DNA from: Littorina saxatilis
Lineage: Eukaryota; Mollusca; Gastropoda; Littorinimorpha; Littorinidae
Assembly (NCBI RefSeq): GCF_037325665.1
Contig: NW_027128439.1
Coordinates: 1-64,000, forward strand
Direction of reading: 5' to 3'
DNA: 64,000 bases
Shown: in pieces, positions 11,221-23,986 of the stretch
How positions within the stretch are numbered: position 1 is the stretch's first letter
Layout: each line of letters opens with the position of its first letter
Made by a program: the position numbers and the translations under genes
Notes under the pieces: model-generated
Database searches by the model: none
Seen by the model: only the letters and a program-made list of their open reading frames with translations
What the model was told of the DNA's origin: nothing

Positions 11221-11660
11221 ACACGCAATACACAGACCAGCGCTGTCGTTTCGATAGTTCGACACACACACACACAAATCATCATCATCATTCACTGAAC
11301 ACTGTCCAGACTGTGGTGGTCAAAAGACAGAAAGGGTTACCTGTCAGGGATGGTTTGATTTGCTCGCTGCTCTCAACACAGCACGTAGTATCGCCAACGT
11401 GGAAGTGGGTGGTTGATCCACGGGAGGTAACTCTGTGCAGTCGTGTTGCACTGTGATTATCTGTGGCTGTATTTCCACAGGCGCCAGACACAGCGAGAGT
11501 AGCTTCGTTCTGTCCTATGTATATGGACGGTCTGTCTCTGCACAGCGCAGGGTGGGGTGTTGTGTGTGAGAGTGGTGGTGGTAAATGTCACCATTGTATC
11601 AAAGTGGGAGGGGTGGGAGCTGAATCTTGCCCTATCTTTCACAAGTGTGTGCGTCTGTGT
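11220..11660. repeat. Continuation of the upstream block, shared with 62230-62560
   Basis: Reversed, this matches 62230-62560 (ACTGTCCAGACTGTGGTGG, GGGTTACCTGTCAG, GACGGTCTGTC). On the + strand 11290-11410 reads EHCPDCGGQKTERVTCQGWF, a CxxC-containing stretch, also readable in the 62 kb copy. I do not recognise a family and cannot say whether it was coding. Confidence 0.55.
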
Positions 11661-11689
11661 GTGTGTGTGTGTGTGTATGCGTGTGTGTG

Positions 11690-12068
11690 AATAGAATAGA
11701 ATAGAATAGAATAGAATAATGTTTATTGTCATGAACCAGTAAAGTTATTGACACAACAAACAACAAATAATAATAATGCATTATACAATGCTAAAACAAT
11801 CCGTAACAAATTTGCCAAGACGAACTTGAACTTCGTCTTCTAAAAATAAGTTACTTGGATTTTTGTTAGCATATTTCATATTGATATGTGAAGCATCTTC
11901 TTTAAATTCATCCCTTAATTTAACATATTTATTGCATTTATCTAGAAAATGTATTTCATCTTCTATGACATTGCATTCAATACAAAGACGATTTTCTTTA
12001 GGGATATTCTGATGTCTTCCACTTTCAATTTTTAGACAATGTGTGCTAGTCCTTAATCTGCTTAACAT
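11690..12068 (-). mobile_element. 5'-truncated LINE, C-terminal end of ORF2
   Basis: The minus-strand frame from 12068 down to 11781 encodes 95 residues with CIEC...HFLDKC, a C2HC-like motif near the C-terminus of many non-LTR retrotransposon ORF2 proteins. After the stop comes a short 3' UTR with AATAAA and a (TTCTA)n tail at about 11690-11716. The microsatellite tail fits CR1/L2/RTE-like elements. It is truncated just upstream of the C-terminal motif, as is usual for dead LINE copies. Confidence 0.75.
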
Positions 12069-12095
12069 CTTTCTGTGTTTATTATTCTTAATTTG

Positions 12096-12099
12096 TATT

Positions 12100-12131
<32 letters not shown>

Positions 12132-12187
12132 TGTGTGTGTGTGTGTGTATGCGCGCGTGCGTTCCTGCGTGTGTGTGTGTGTGTGTG
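12096..12187. repeat. (GT)n microsatellite
   Basis: (GT)n with GGGT, ATGCGCGCG and TTCCTGC interruptions. Confidence 0.95.
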
Positions 12188-12320
12188 GTTCCTACCAGTA
12201 CAAGTGCGATGTGCCAGGCTGGTGTCGGGAAAGAAATGCATTAAAGATGTATTAATAAAACGTTGTTGTTGGGATTTTTTTTTTTTAGTGTTTCAGATTT
12301 TGATTTTTGTGTGGCAAATG

Positions 12321-12321
<1 letters not shown>

Positions 12322-12367
<46 letters not shown>

Positions 12368-12464
12368 ACACATACACACAACACACATACACGCACGTGC
12401 AACCACACACACACCCACACACACACACATGCACGCACGCACGGCTGACACGAACACACACACA
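12322..12464. repeat. (CA)n microsatellite, left part
   Basis: Imperfect (CA)n array that continues at 12800-13118 on the other side of an inserted TIR element. Confidence 0.95.
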
Positions 12465-12799
12465 CAGGGCCGGACCCAGGGGGGGGGGGGGTTCCAGGGG
12501 TTCCGGAACCCCACCCCTGGAAAAAGCATGTACCTTGCTTTGAGATTTTTTTTTTTTTTTACTAGTTTTAGCACCAAAACAATGCTGCTCTTAACCCTCA
12601 AAACAAGGCCCAGGATGCACCAGATTGCACAGATTTTAACCGTTTTTCAAAAATTTTCCGGGGGAGCATGCCCCCGGACCCCCCTAGTTCGCGCGCCTGC
12701 TGTGCAGGCGCGCGCTTGTGGCTTCGCCACTTCGCTGATTTGTCCCCCCCCAAAAAAAAGGAGGAACCCCCCCCTTACAACTCATTTGGTCCGGCCCTG
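12465..12799. mobile_element. MITE-like element inserted in a (CA)n array
   Basis: Ends are inverted repeats CAGGGCCGGACC and GGTCCGGCCCTG; CA repeats flank both sides. Inside are the hairpin-rich GGGGGAGCATGCCCCCGGAC and GCGCGCCTGCTGTGCAGGCGC. A related, reversed fragment is at 16775-16960. Superfamily is not assigned. Confidence 0.8.
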
Positions 12800-12957
12800 C
12801 ACACACACACACACACACACACACACGACTGCACGCACACGAACACACACTCAGACACGAACACACACACACACACACAAACACAAACACACACACACAC
12901 ACACACACACGAACACACAAACACGAACACGAACAAACGCACGCACACACACGCACT

Positions 12958-12992
<35 letters not shown>

Positions 12993-13118
12993 ACAGACAC
13001 ACGCACGCACACACACACATACACACACTAACACAAAAACACACACACACACACACAAACACACATAAACACACACACACACACACATGCACACACATAC
13101 ATACACACACACACACAT
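12800..13118. repeat. (CA)n microsatellite, right part
   Basis: About 320 bp of imperfect (CA)n with GA, CGCA and TA interruptions. The long histidine/threonine or cysteine/valine reading frames across it are not genes. Confidence 0.95.
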
Positions 13119-13243
13119 CGCACACACCTCCGCGCGTTTACTAGGCGCATATGCTAGCACGCTTAGCACACACCTGCGAACTAATATACACACATCCCAA
13201 GATGGCGACCAGACATGAAAACCATGTCAGCTAGGAGCTAAAA

Positions 13244-14404
<1,161 letters not shown>

Positions 14405-14684
14405 AACTGTGCAAGAAAGCGAGACACTAGATCTAGATCTGTCTGTCTGCATGTAGCCTACTTAGGCTGCATGGACACGACTGCCAAATAGTCTCGGCCC
14501 GCTCAAAATAACAATCACCGAGACTTTCAGTAATTCCATCGCGTGACGTCTAACCCTCGTACGTCATAATGTGACGTCAATGTAATATGACGTCTTCAAA
14601 TGTTAAAGTTTCTACCACAGACATACATACATACATACGCACGCACAGACAGACAAAAGTTAGCATCGCATAGGCTACACTTAC

Positions 14685-15602
14685 GTGAGCCAAAAAGAGA
14701 AAAAAACGTCAACAAAGAAAATCACGCGAGATTCTGACGTCAAACAAGCCTCGACGCCGAATGAATCTTCTGACGTCAAGGAACTTGAAATGACGTCACG
14801 AAGTCGAAAAAAAAAGAAGAAAATAGCAGAAAGGAATTCAAGCTTCCAAAACTCACTCTCTTTACCATTCTCGGTTACTGAAACTGAAACATCATCGTCA
14901 GAAGAGGAAGAAAAGGAAGAAGATGAAGGGGACTCTGAACTACCATCCGTGATCATCATTCACGACAGTATCCTGAAAGACATCGACTACGAACGACTGG
15001 GAAAGCAACACGGCATGCGTGTGAACGGGAAAAAAGCGGGAAATATCGAAGAAGCGGAGATAGAAATGAAAAACACAAGACAAAAGCCTGAAGCATTCGT
15101 TTTCCACACGGGTCTAAACGATATCAGAATAAACTCGGGACAAAAAGCCGCTGCAAAGATGCAAAAACTGATCAAAAATACCAAAGACACTTTCCCCTCC
15201 AGCAAAATAGTCATCAGCAAAGTGGCGCCAACAAGCAAAGAAGAACTAAATTCAAAACGTGACGTTCTGAACGCAATCGTCTTCGCGGAATATCAGGAAG
15301 ACAAAAGTGTCTCGTTTGTGTCCTACGAAGACTTATACGCATTTTCACGAGATGGAGTACACCCAGCCTTGAAAGGAACCGGACACCTCGCGAAGACCTT
15401 AGGAAACCATCTCGAAGGCCTTCTATGGAAGACTCAAGGGAAAAAAGGCAAACGAAATGAGAGCTTCAACAATGCATGGAGACATGATCAAAGAAGTCAC
15501 CCCCAAATGAATGAGCGCTACAACAACACATGGAGACCTGACCAAAGAAGTTACCCCTCAATGAATGAGCGCTACATCAACTGTTACGAATGGGTTTTGT
15601 AA
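14685..15602 (+). mobile_element. LINE ORF1-like region, SGNH/GDSL esterase domain
   Basis: An open frame without a clear ATG at its start (it opens with GTG, so treat the 5' end as a continuation). Residues about 1-75 are Lys/Ser/Glu-rich. Then come the SGNH blocks: IIIHDSILKDID (block I, serine at HDS), HTGLNDIR (block III, Asn-Asp), and DGVHPALKG (block V, catalytic Asp-His). Such esterases are known in CR1-like LINE ORF1 proteins. After it are two repeats of a unit like NERYNNTWRPDQRS. The last few codons come from an inserted LTR that begins TGTTACGAATGG near 15580, so the ORF1 is cut short; no ORF2 of this element is seen in the window. Confidence 0.7.
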
Positions 15603-16064
15603 ATTTACTTATGTACTCACAAATCACTCATACTCTCTATTCCAGGTTCGACCTCACTCATAACAATAATCAAGAAGGGAAAAACAGTTTAACAATTTAC
15701 TTTCGTCCTTTGCATCCAAATACTACACAATACATCTAATGTCAACACGCAAACTATTCAACTATCAATTCTGGTCACAAAAAATAATTCTCTAACTGGC
15801 CTTTACTCGCACACACATGCATACTTCACTTTCTCACGTTACCACATTTGAGTCTTCCATGATGATGACGACGACGACGAATGACACAGGGTAAAGATGA
15901 AGACGATGTGCATAATGGCGATAATCAGGTTAACAGGACCAATGGTAGACGACAGAGATGAAAACGGTGACCGTAGACATGCTGGTATGACGCGTGACAC
16001 CGGATAAACGTAGATGCTATGTTACAGTCATGCTCTCATGCTCTCCGCTGCCGAAGGAGACTAT
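15580..16064 (-). mobile_element. LTR of the gag-protease LTR element, first part
   Basis: Starts TGTTACGAATGGG and is near-identical over ~150 bp to the sequence at 30126. It continues at 26555-26978 beyond a nested TIR element and ends GTTCGTAACA. This gives about 909 bp of LTR with TG...CA ends. The element itself is oriented to the minus strand, so this is its 3' LTR. Confidence 0.75.
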
Positions 16065-16385
16065 GAGGGCCCCAAAGGGGGGGTATCATCACGATCACGG
16101 GAAGGGAAATTTTTGCTTTCACGATCACAGTTACCTTGATTTTTGTTTTCACGATCACGAACACCAGTGGCAAATCACGGTCACGGTAAAAGTTGCATGT
16201 ACAGAAAGCACGTGTCAAAGTAAACACAACCACACAGTAATTCGCTCCTCTGGATCTATTGTTTATTCAACACAAAGTGACAACTGTTGCACTTTTTTAT
16301 AATTATTTTTTGAATTCTCTTTCATACACACATAGAAATACATATCATGATTTGTAATCAGTAACAAGAATGTTGTTTTCATTGG

Positions 16386-16535
<150 letters not shown>

Positions 16536-16774
16536 ACTCATACACATTCAACTCCCACACCCTCACTCACACACATAAATATACTTGCACAATTTCACAT
16601 TTCCAGAGCTAAATCTTGTAAACCCATTTTCTCAAAAACTATTGGGTGGATTGAAATTAAAGTACATGTATGTGTGATGGGTTTTTTATTTTCAACTTTG
16701 CCGTACAATTTGAGGTACACCATCGCCTGGTTCCATGGCCTTGAATAAAAAACAGGAATGCTACAGGCCAAAAA

Positions 16775-16960
16775 CGGTTTTACCTGAAACAAGCGCGCAG
16801 TACCAGTAGCGAAGCCACAAGCCTGAGCCTGCGAAGCATGCGAGCCAACTAGGGGGGTCCGGGGGCATGCCCCCCCCGGAAATTTTTTCAAAAAACGGTT
16901 AAAATCTGTGCAATCTGGTGCATTCTGGGCATCATTTTAGGGGTTGTAATAGTGTTGTGA
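16775..16960 (-). repeat. Fragment related to the MITE at 12465
   Basis: Shares, reversed, AACTAGGGGGGTCCGGGGGC, ATGCCCCC, AATTTTTTCAAAAAACGG and CTGTGCAATCTGGTGCAT with 12595-12705. The typical end repeats are not clear here. Confidence 0.7.
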
Positions 16961-17212
16961 TCTTGTTAAAAATCCCATTTTAGCCTCCCCCCACCACCAT
17001 TCAACACACCTCCAAACTGGTGAAAACAACACTTCTGTGCGCTGGCTTCATTGAGACCGGCCCCGGTCGCGTTGCGCGATATTCACACGGATGTTTTTGC
17101 GGACATTTTTCAACTTGACCGGAAAAAATTTGACTTTACCGGATTTTCAAAACGGCTTTATCGGATTTCCGGCAATTACCGGAAAAGCAGCATGCCTGAC
17201 AAAATCCCCAAC

Positions 17213-18782
17213 TGTCACGATCGGGTGACATAGACCAAGAAAGTGTCACTCAGTGGAGTGCCTGTTCTTGGTCGAGTATGATAGAAAGCGCCTGTACGTG
17301 ATATTGGGCTACAGCAGAGGTTGCTGACAGTGCTCAATGAACACGGAGGGTTTGCTGCGCACGAGTTTTACAGTGGAGGTTTCTGCTGTCATAGGGCTGA
17401 CGGTTTTTCGCTGACAGCGCGCACGGGATTTTCAGGGATTGAGTTTCTCGTGTCTTTTTTCTGCTTGGGGAGGCAGAATTGTGTATAGCTGGACTGGTTT
17501 TGTGACAAGGTCAGTCACGTGTTATTGGCTAGGTTGTCTGAGAGAGGCACAAGGACGGCGCACTTGACACCCAGCGGCAGAAGGGGAAGGATCTAATACA
17601 CAGTTTCTAGAGTATGATGGTTTTTCACCGAGTATTATATTCGGCACTCTAAGGGAACTTCCACCAATTATTTCTTCTCTCTGCCACGTATTTTGCTGAG
17701 GACAAGTCGTCAACTTTCCTTCGTCGGCGATGGCTTTCGCATAAGGATTCGACAAGGGGTTCTGGACGTTTTTGGTCACTGTTGACGAACAGAGGCTGTT
17801 CCAGGGAGGAAGCGGATTTTGCTTCCATGAGAGTACAATCATAGGCTTTTGAGGTAATAAATCATTATTTAACGCTGTTGATGAGTCTGTGTTGTGGAAT
17901 GAAATACTCTCTGTTGTTCTTTCCAGGTTAGCGCATAATTTACTCTCTGTGACGCTAAAATACTAATCTGTATATGGTTTTTGCAGATAGGGAGAGAAGG
18001 ACGGAAAATGACTGTTTTGTTGTTGTAAAAAGTCCGTTTTGTGCAGGCCCACGTGCTCGATGAGATATTTAAAGATGACATGTTTTAAGGTGGTGGGTGA
18101 GGGGTAGCTGACATGTTTAGTGCACCGATGCTTTCTGTTTGCAGCCTTCGCTTCGCTTCGTTCGTTACGTTTTCCTGAAACTGCTGCACGGCTGCCTTTG
18201 GCGGGACTTTGCTAGCTGCAGACGTTGGAGCTGGGACCTGAGGAAGCTACGCTAACCGGCTAACCAGCAGACCGGCTAACCAGCGAACCGGCTAACCAGC
18301 GGACCGGCTAACCAGCGAACCGACTAACCAGCATACCGGCTAAGCAGCAGCAGCAGAGATAAAGCTAAGTGCACCATGTCGTACGCACCCCGTTGACCAC
18401 CGTTGTCTTTTTCTTATCTGTGATTTCATTGGAGTAGTGACAACGTGGGGTGTGACCCCTGCATGAACTAGAGCTTTTGAACAGAACATTCGCATTTAAC
18501 TATATTTACACGGGTTCAGCGTGTTACTATAATTTTCTATATACTACTGGCATTTTGTCAGTGAACACTGGTTTTTTTACGTGTTGAGAACGTAAAAGGA
18601 ACATATTTTGAGTGAAGGCTCGAGGGAGGTGGAGAGTTTATACATAAACAGGCGTCTGAAACTTATACTTTTGTTGACTCTATTTAATTGTATGACTGCG
18701 AGAGTGGATCGTGGTGTGGTTAGTTAATTAGTAGTAATTAACCGGTTCATAATCACCTTAAGTGATATATTGAAACGTGACA
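17213..18782 (+). repeat. Left LTR of the Gmr1-like element
   Basis: 1570 bp. It contains a 16-bp minisatellite (core CCGGCTAACCAGC) at about 18254-18345 and AATAAA at about 17856. The right LTR has one more minisatellite unit. Confidence 0.95.
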
Positions 18783-19492
18783 CATGGGGGCCAAGCCGGG
18801 ATTTACTCAGTTAATTTCCAACTGATAAAGACCCACCAATTAAGGATAACTAAGAGCAGATAATCTCGTCAGTGCTCGACTTATTTTTCTGCTTGGTGCT
18901 ACCCTTTTTTGTATAGTTTTGATCATATACCACACCTTAAGCGATTCACATCTTGCAGGAAATGTAAATTGTAATTTGTGAGTTATTGTATGCGCTAACT
19001 GTGATTACTTCCCTTTCCTTTGTTTGTGAATCTTTGTTGTTGTACGTTCAGAGTTTTCCGTTGCAGAGAGCTGAGCGGGGTTAGCGGATTTGTTATTCGT
19101 TTTACTCAGTTTTCTCTACATTGTTGTTTCGCATTTTGTAACAGGTTACATTTCTACCGTCTTGTTTTACTTGGATTTTTCTCCATATTTTGACTTTGTT
19201 GGAATTTTGGGGGGGAAGGGTCCGAGGACTTCTGTCCTAACCAAGGCTGTGGGAAACACTCTGTTTCACCGCAAAAAGCAGCTGATAAAGTAGGTCACGG
19301 CTGTGGGAAACACTTTGTTTCACCGCAAAAAGCAGCCGATAAAGTAGGCTACGCGATTTGTTCTACACCGTTTGGATTTTTCTTCTGCATTTTCCGGTTG
19401 CTGGATTTTTGTATCCACCGCTTTCATCACCGCGTGTTCTAGCTATAGCTGCGTTAGACTTACTTTTGTGATAAAGCTTTGCTAAACTAACC
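18783..19492 (+). other. Leader of the Gmr1-like element
   Basis: Non-coding leader of about 710 bp. A ~50 bp unit (GGCTGTGGGAAACACT... AGCAGC.GATAAAGTAGG) is present twice in tandem at about 19245-19347. Confidence 0.8.
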
Positions 19493-22400
19493 ATGGCTAC
19501 AGGGGGATCTCCTACGAAGAGATTAACTTTTGAGACTCCTGGTAGCGAGGAACAGACAGAGCGTGACGCACGCGTTAGAGCGCGTAGTTTGCTTAAGCGC
19601 AAGGAGTTAGAACGTAAGGAAGACATAGAGCGACAGACGAGAAAAGAAGAGCTTGACAGACAAGAACGACAGGCCGAACGTGACAGACAGGACAAGAAAG
19701 AGAAAGACGAACGAGACAGACAGGAAAAGAAAGACGAACGTGACAGACAAGAACGGAAAGAGAAAGATGAACGAGACAGACAAGAAAGGGAACGACAGGC
19801 CGAACGACAGGCCGAACTTGACAGACAAGAAAGAGAGCGAGACAGACAGGAAAAGAAAGACGAACGTGACAGACTAGACCGGAAGGAACAGGCGGATCGC
19901 GATCACCAGCTAGAGCTAGCTAGGCTACAGGCCGAGAAGGGTACGCTTACTCAGGCTAGCGCGCCGACATTTGTTGCCGACCGTACGAGACTGCCGACGT
20001 TCGACGATGACAAGGACGAGCTCGACGACTTTTTACGCCGGTTTGAGCGCATTGCATCTGACCAGAAGTGGGAAGAGGCCACGTGGGCTAGCCGCCTTAG
20101 CACCTGCTTAAAAGGACGCGCATTGCAGCTCTACAACGCTTTGGATGACGACGAGGCGAGAGACTATCAGGCACTAAAGAAGGCGTTACTCCAGCGCTTC
20201 AACCTGACTGCTGAAGCCTACAGACGACGTCTGCGTAACAGCAAGAGACTGAGCGGCGAGCTGAACCATCAGTTTGTGGCACGCCTTGATCTCTACCTGC
20301 GGCGCTGGGTGGAGATGGCCGAAAAGGACTGGACCGTCAACGACCTTGCCGACCTCATTGTCATGGAGCAACTGATGTCCAGCCTGCGACCTGAGGTGGT
20401 GACCTTTGTGCAGGAACACCAGCCAAAGACTACTCAGGAGGCAGCCGACTGGATCAGAGTACACGAGGACGCCCAGGCGATCTCTGGCAAATCTTCAGGC
20501 TCACGGCCGGGAAAATCGGGAAATTCAGGTTCTTCAGGACCCAAGGACGGGAAGGACGATCAGGGACACAAAGGATCAAGTTCCAGAACTGACATCCAGT
20601 GTTACTACTGCAACAAGCGGGGCCACGTGAAGAAGGACTGCCACAAGAGACAGGCTGACCAGAAGGGCGTACACTTTGTTGGCAGCGAGGAGTTAAGGGA
20701 CGTCACGAGCTCATGCACAATTCCACAACTCTGCGTTCCGTGCTCCAGGAAACATTTCCAGCCCCACTGCAACGTCTACGTTAACGGAGTGAAGGGCGAA
20801 GGTCTGCGGGACACAGGGGCAGACATGATAGTGGTTCGGGCGAGTCTAGTTCCAGCTATGGCCTACACAGGAGACAGCATCAGGGTGAGAATGGCCGAGG
20901 CATCTCACGCTTACGACTTGAACACGGCAGTGATCAAGGTCGTAACACCGTTGTTCACGGGGACCATTGTGGCCGTCGTCATGGACGATCCTCCATGCGA
21001 CCTGCTCATTGGAAACCGGGTTCAGTTTGTGGACGGCGTCACCAGGGAGGTTCCCGTTTATCGGTCTCCCGACGTCATTTCAGTGCTCACGCGGGCACAG
21101 GCGGAGCGAGAGGACAAACCTCTCAAACCCCTACCTGCTGCACGAGCTGCCCTGGGGAACGTGACCCCCGCGCTTCTCGCGAAGGCTCAGGCATCTGATC
21201 CGACATTAGCAACTCCTCGGGAGCACGCGAAGTCGGGGAAGGTGAAGCTGAGCGGGAAGCATGGGAGGTCAAGGTTCCTCAGGGACAAGAAGTTGCTCTA
21301 CCGGGAGTTCAGCAACCAAGAAGGTACATTCAAACAGGTTGTCGTGCCTCGCGAGTTTCGCGAGGGTGTCATGGCAACGGCACACGACTCGATTCTGGGA
21401 GGTCATCTTGGCACCAAGAAGACCACGGATCGTGTCTGGCGCCACTTTTACTGGCCAGGCATCTGCACGGATGTCCGACGTTTCTGCGCGTCCTGCGATA
21501 AGTGCCAGAAGGTGGTTGCCAAAGGAAGGGTGAGGAAGGTCCCCTTAGAGAAGATGCCGCTCATCGACGAACCCTTTCGTCGGGTGGCAGTGGACATCAT
21601 CGGGCCCATCTTGCCTGCGTCTGAGGACGGAAACAGATACATTTTGACCATGGTGGACTACGCTACTCGATACCCAGAGGCGATCCCTCTGAAATCGATT
21701 GAAGCCACGCGAGTAGCTGAGGCTCTGGTTACTATGTGGTCCCGGCTGGGAATTCCATCAGAGGTACTCACCGACAGAGGCACGCAGTTCACGGGAGGAG
21801 TGATGGCGGAGGCAGCACGACTGCTATCACTGGAGCAGCACTTCACCACTCCTTACCATGCTCAGTGCAACGGACTGGTGGAAAGGTTCAATGGCACCTT
21901 GAAGACCATGCTGAGGAAACTAGCTCAGGAGAAACCACGCACGTGGGACAGGTACATCCCAGCATTGCTTTTTGCATACCGCGAGGTTCCTCAGGAGAGC
22001 TTGGGCTTTTCCCCATTTGAGTTGTTGTACGGCAGACAGGTACGCGGTCCCATGGCTATCCTGCGTCAGGCTTGGACGGACGAAGAAGCTGACGAGGAGG
22101 TGCAGACGACAGCGACCTACATCGTAGAACTCAGGAACAGGATTGAAGAGACCTGCAAACTGGCTCAAGAGAACCTGGGCAGAGCAGCACAGCGTTACGC
22201 GCGAGGATTCGACCGCAAGGCACGGCCGCGCAGCTTCAAGATTGGAGAACGGGTGTTGCTACTTTTACCTGTCAAACACAACAAGCTACAACTGCAGTGG
22301 CAAGGACCTTTTGAGGTGACAGCGAAAGTGGGCCAGAACGACTACAGGATCGTCATGAACGGGAAAGCACGCCTGTACCACGCCAACCTGCTGCGCGCCT

Positions 22401-23974
22401 ACATAGAAAGGACTGCCTACGGGGAAAAGGACAAAGTGACAGAAGCAGTTGCTGTCGTGATGGACGAGACAACGGAAGAACAGGGAGGAGGACGTGTACC
22501 AGTTTGTCCGCTGGAGGCTAGTGAGGATCACACGGACGTGCACATCTCACCTGATCTTGGGGACGACCAGCAGGCGGACCTGCAAGAGATCCTGAAGGAT
22601 GCAGCACGGGTCCTTACAGACATACCACTTCAGACGCATCTAGAGGAGTTTACCTTCGACTTGCTGGAGAAACAGCCAGTGAGGACGAAGCAGTATCCCA
22701 TGCCTCACGCCCAGAAGGAGGTGGTCAGGAAGGAAATCGCCGACATGACGAAGTTGGGCGTCATCGAGCCAGCGAACTCTCCCTACAGTTCACCAATTGT
22801 GCTTGTGAAGAAGAAGGATGGACGCGTCAGGTTCTGTGTCGACTACCGGAAGCTGAACAAGATTACGGCGTTTGACGCGGAACCCATGCCTGATGTGGAC
22901 TACCTCTTCAGTCACTTGGCCAAGGCCAAGTATTTTTCAAAATTAGACCTCACCAAGGGATACTGGCAAATTCCAGTTGCCGAGGAAGATCGCCCAAAGA
23001 CTGCATTTACCACTCCGTTCGGCCAGTTCCAGTGGACAGTCATGCCTTTTGGTCTACAGAATGCAGGTGCCGTCTTCACTCGCATGATGAGGAAACTTTT
23101 GGAACCATTGAAGCGCGAGGACATCAGCAGTTTCATCGACGATGTGCTGATCGCGACTGAGACATGGACTGAACATCTCGACGCCCTGCGCGACGTGTTC
23201 GGAAGGTTGAAGGACGGAAATCTGGGAGCTAAACCGTCCAAGTGCTTCTTGGGATTTCGGGAATTGTCTTTCCTGGGTCATGTTGTCGGCGAGGGATTGC
23301 TCGTTCCAGAGGACGACAAGATCCAGAAGATTCGGGAGGCGGAGCCACCGCGCACGAAGAAAGAAGTCAGGTCTTTCCTGGGCCTAGCCAGCTTCTACAG
23401 ACGCTTCATCCCGCACTTCGCCGAAATCGCTCTACCACTGACCAACCTTACCAAGAAACTACAACCGACCGTTGTAGTGTGGACTGAGGAATGTAGCTCC
23501 GCATTCAACACCCTGAAGAGGCGACTCACCAGTCAGCCTATTCTCCGACTACCAGACCTGAACAAGGACTTCGTGCTGAGGACAGACGCTTCAGGGAAGG
23601 GACTTGGGGCAGTGTTGCTTCAGGAGACAGAGGGGTTTTTGCACCCTGTTTGCTTCGCCAGCCGTAAGCTGACCTCGGCCGAGGCAGCGTATGCAACGGT
23701 TGAACGCGAGTGTCTCGCCATTGTCTGGGGCATCCAGAAGTTCGAAGCGTACCTGTACGGACGACCTTTCTGTCTGGAGACGGACCATCAACCTCTGCAA
23801 TATCTTCAGGTTGCAAGGTTGGCAAACGCCAGACTTATGCGCTGGGCGTTGATTCTCCAACCGTACCAATTCACGGTACGCGTCATTCCGGGCGCCAACA
23901 ATGTTGGAGCTGACTTTCTCTCTCGGGCTGTAGAGGAGAACATGACTGTGAGCGAAACCGAGGTTTCGTCTTGA
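19493..23974 (+). CDS. Gag-Pol polyprotein with integrase before reverse transcriptase
   Basis: Single 1493-residue frame from ATG 19493. Order: highly charged Arg/Asp/Glu/Lys repeat region (about 20-155); Gag core (about 160-335); CCHC knuckle CYYCNKRGHVKKDC (about 369); aspartic protease LRDTGAD (about 440); integrase zinc domain with H...H...CASCDKC (about 630-672); integrase core with VDIIGP, LTDRGTQF and VERFNG (about 700-800); reverse transcriptase with VLVKKKDG, CVDYRKLN and FIDDVL (about 1065-1255); RNase H with RTDASGKG and ETDHQPL (about 1360-1450). The PR-IN-RT-RH order is that of Copia, but the RT and RNase H sequence is Ty3/Gypsy-like; this defines the Gmr1 group. Gag and Pol share one frame. 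Treated here as an element gene, not a host gene. Confidence 0.95.
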   Translation: MATGGSPTKRLTFETPGSEEQTERDARVRARSLLKRKELERKEDIERQTRKEELDRQERQAERDRQDKKEKDERDRQEKKDERDRQERKEKDERDRQERERQAERQAELDRQERERDRQEKKDERDRLDRKEQADRDHQLELARLQAEKGTLTQASAPTFVADRTRLPTFDDDKDELDDFLRRFERIASDQKWEEATWASRLSTCLKGRALQLYNALDDDEARDYQALKKALLQRFNLTAEAYRRRLRNSKRLSGELNHQFVARLDLYLRRWVEMAEKDWTVNDLADLIVMEQLMSSLRPEVVTFVQEHQPKTTQEAADWIRVHEDAQAISGKSSGSRPGKSGNSGSSGPKDGKDDQGHKGSSSRTDIQCYYCNKRGHVKKDCHKRQADQKGVHFVGSEELRDVTSSCTIPQLCVPCSRKHFQPHCNVYVNGVKGEGLRDTGADMIVVRASLVPAMAYTGDSIRVRMAEASHAYDLNTAVIKVVTPLFTGTIVAVVMDDPPCDLLIGNRVQFVDGVTREVPVYRSPDVISVLTRAQAEREDKPLKPLPAARAALGNVTPALLAKAQASDPTLATPREHAKSGKVKLSGKHGRSRFLRDKKLLYREFSNQEGTFKQVVVPREFREGVMATAHDSILGGHLGTKKTTDRVWRHFYWPGICTDVRRFCASCDKCQKVVAKGRVRKVPLEKMPLIDEPFRRVAVDIIGPILPASEDGNRYILTMVDYATRYPEAIPLKSIEATRVAEALVTMWSRLGIPSEVLTDRGTQFTGGVMAEAARLLSLEQHFTTPYHAQCNGLVERFNGTLKTMLRKLAQEKPRTWDRYIPALLFAYREVPQESLGFSPFELLYGRQVRGPMAILRQAWTDEEADEEVQTTATYIVELRNRIEETCKLAQENLGRAAQRYARGFDRKARPRSFKIGERVLLLLPVKHNKLQLQWQGPFEVTAKVGQNDYRIVMNGKARLYHANLLRAYIERTAYGEKDKVTEAVAVVMDETTEEQGGGRVPVCPLEASEDHTDVHISPDLGDDQQADLQEILKDAARVLTDIPLQTHLEEFTFDLLEKQPVRTKQYPMPHAQKEVVRKEIADMTKLGVIEPANSPYSSPIVLVKKKDGRVRFCVDYRKLNKITAFDAEPMPDVDYLFSHLAKAKYFSKLDLTKGYWQIPVAEEDRPKTAFTTPFGQFQWTVMPFGLQNAGAVFTRMMRKLLEPLKREDISSFIDDVLIATETWTEHLDALRDVFGRLKDGNLGAKPSKCFLGFRELSFLGHVVGEGLLVPEDDKIQKIREAEPPRTKKEVRSFLGLASFYRRFIPHFAEIALPLTNLTKKLQPTVVVWTEECSSAFNTLKRRLTSQPILRLPDLNKDFVLRTDASGKGLGAVLLQETEGFLHPVCFASRKLTSAEAAYATVERECLAIVWGIQKFEAYLYGRPFCLETDHQPLQYLQVARLANARLMRWALILQPYQFTVRVIPGANNVGADFLSRAVEENMTVSETEVSS

Positions 23975-23986
23975 AGAGGGGAGGTG

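Noticed and set aside
12800-13118. Long open frames of Thr-His or Cys-Val repeats
   Set aside because: They are translations of (CA)n/(GT)n microsatellites. The same applies to similar frames at 1712-2207, 3157-4018, 12075-13193, 14255-14404, 56460-56897 and 62795-63546.
17522-18081. Minus-strand proteins of 106 and 70 residues within the LTR
   Set aside because: They appear identically in both LTRs (again at 24296-24855) and have no domain; they are chance frames.
19607-19877. Separate proteins in other frames of the Gypsy N-terminal charged repeat
   Set aside because: They are shadow frames of the repetitive GACAGACA coding stretch of the polyprotein.
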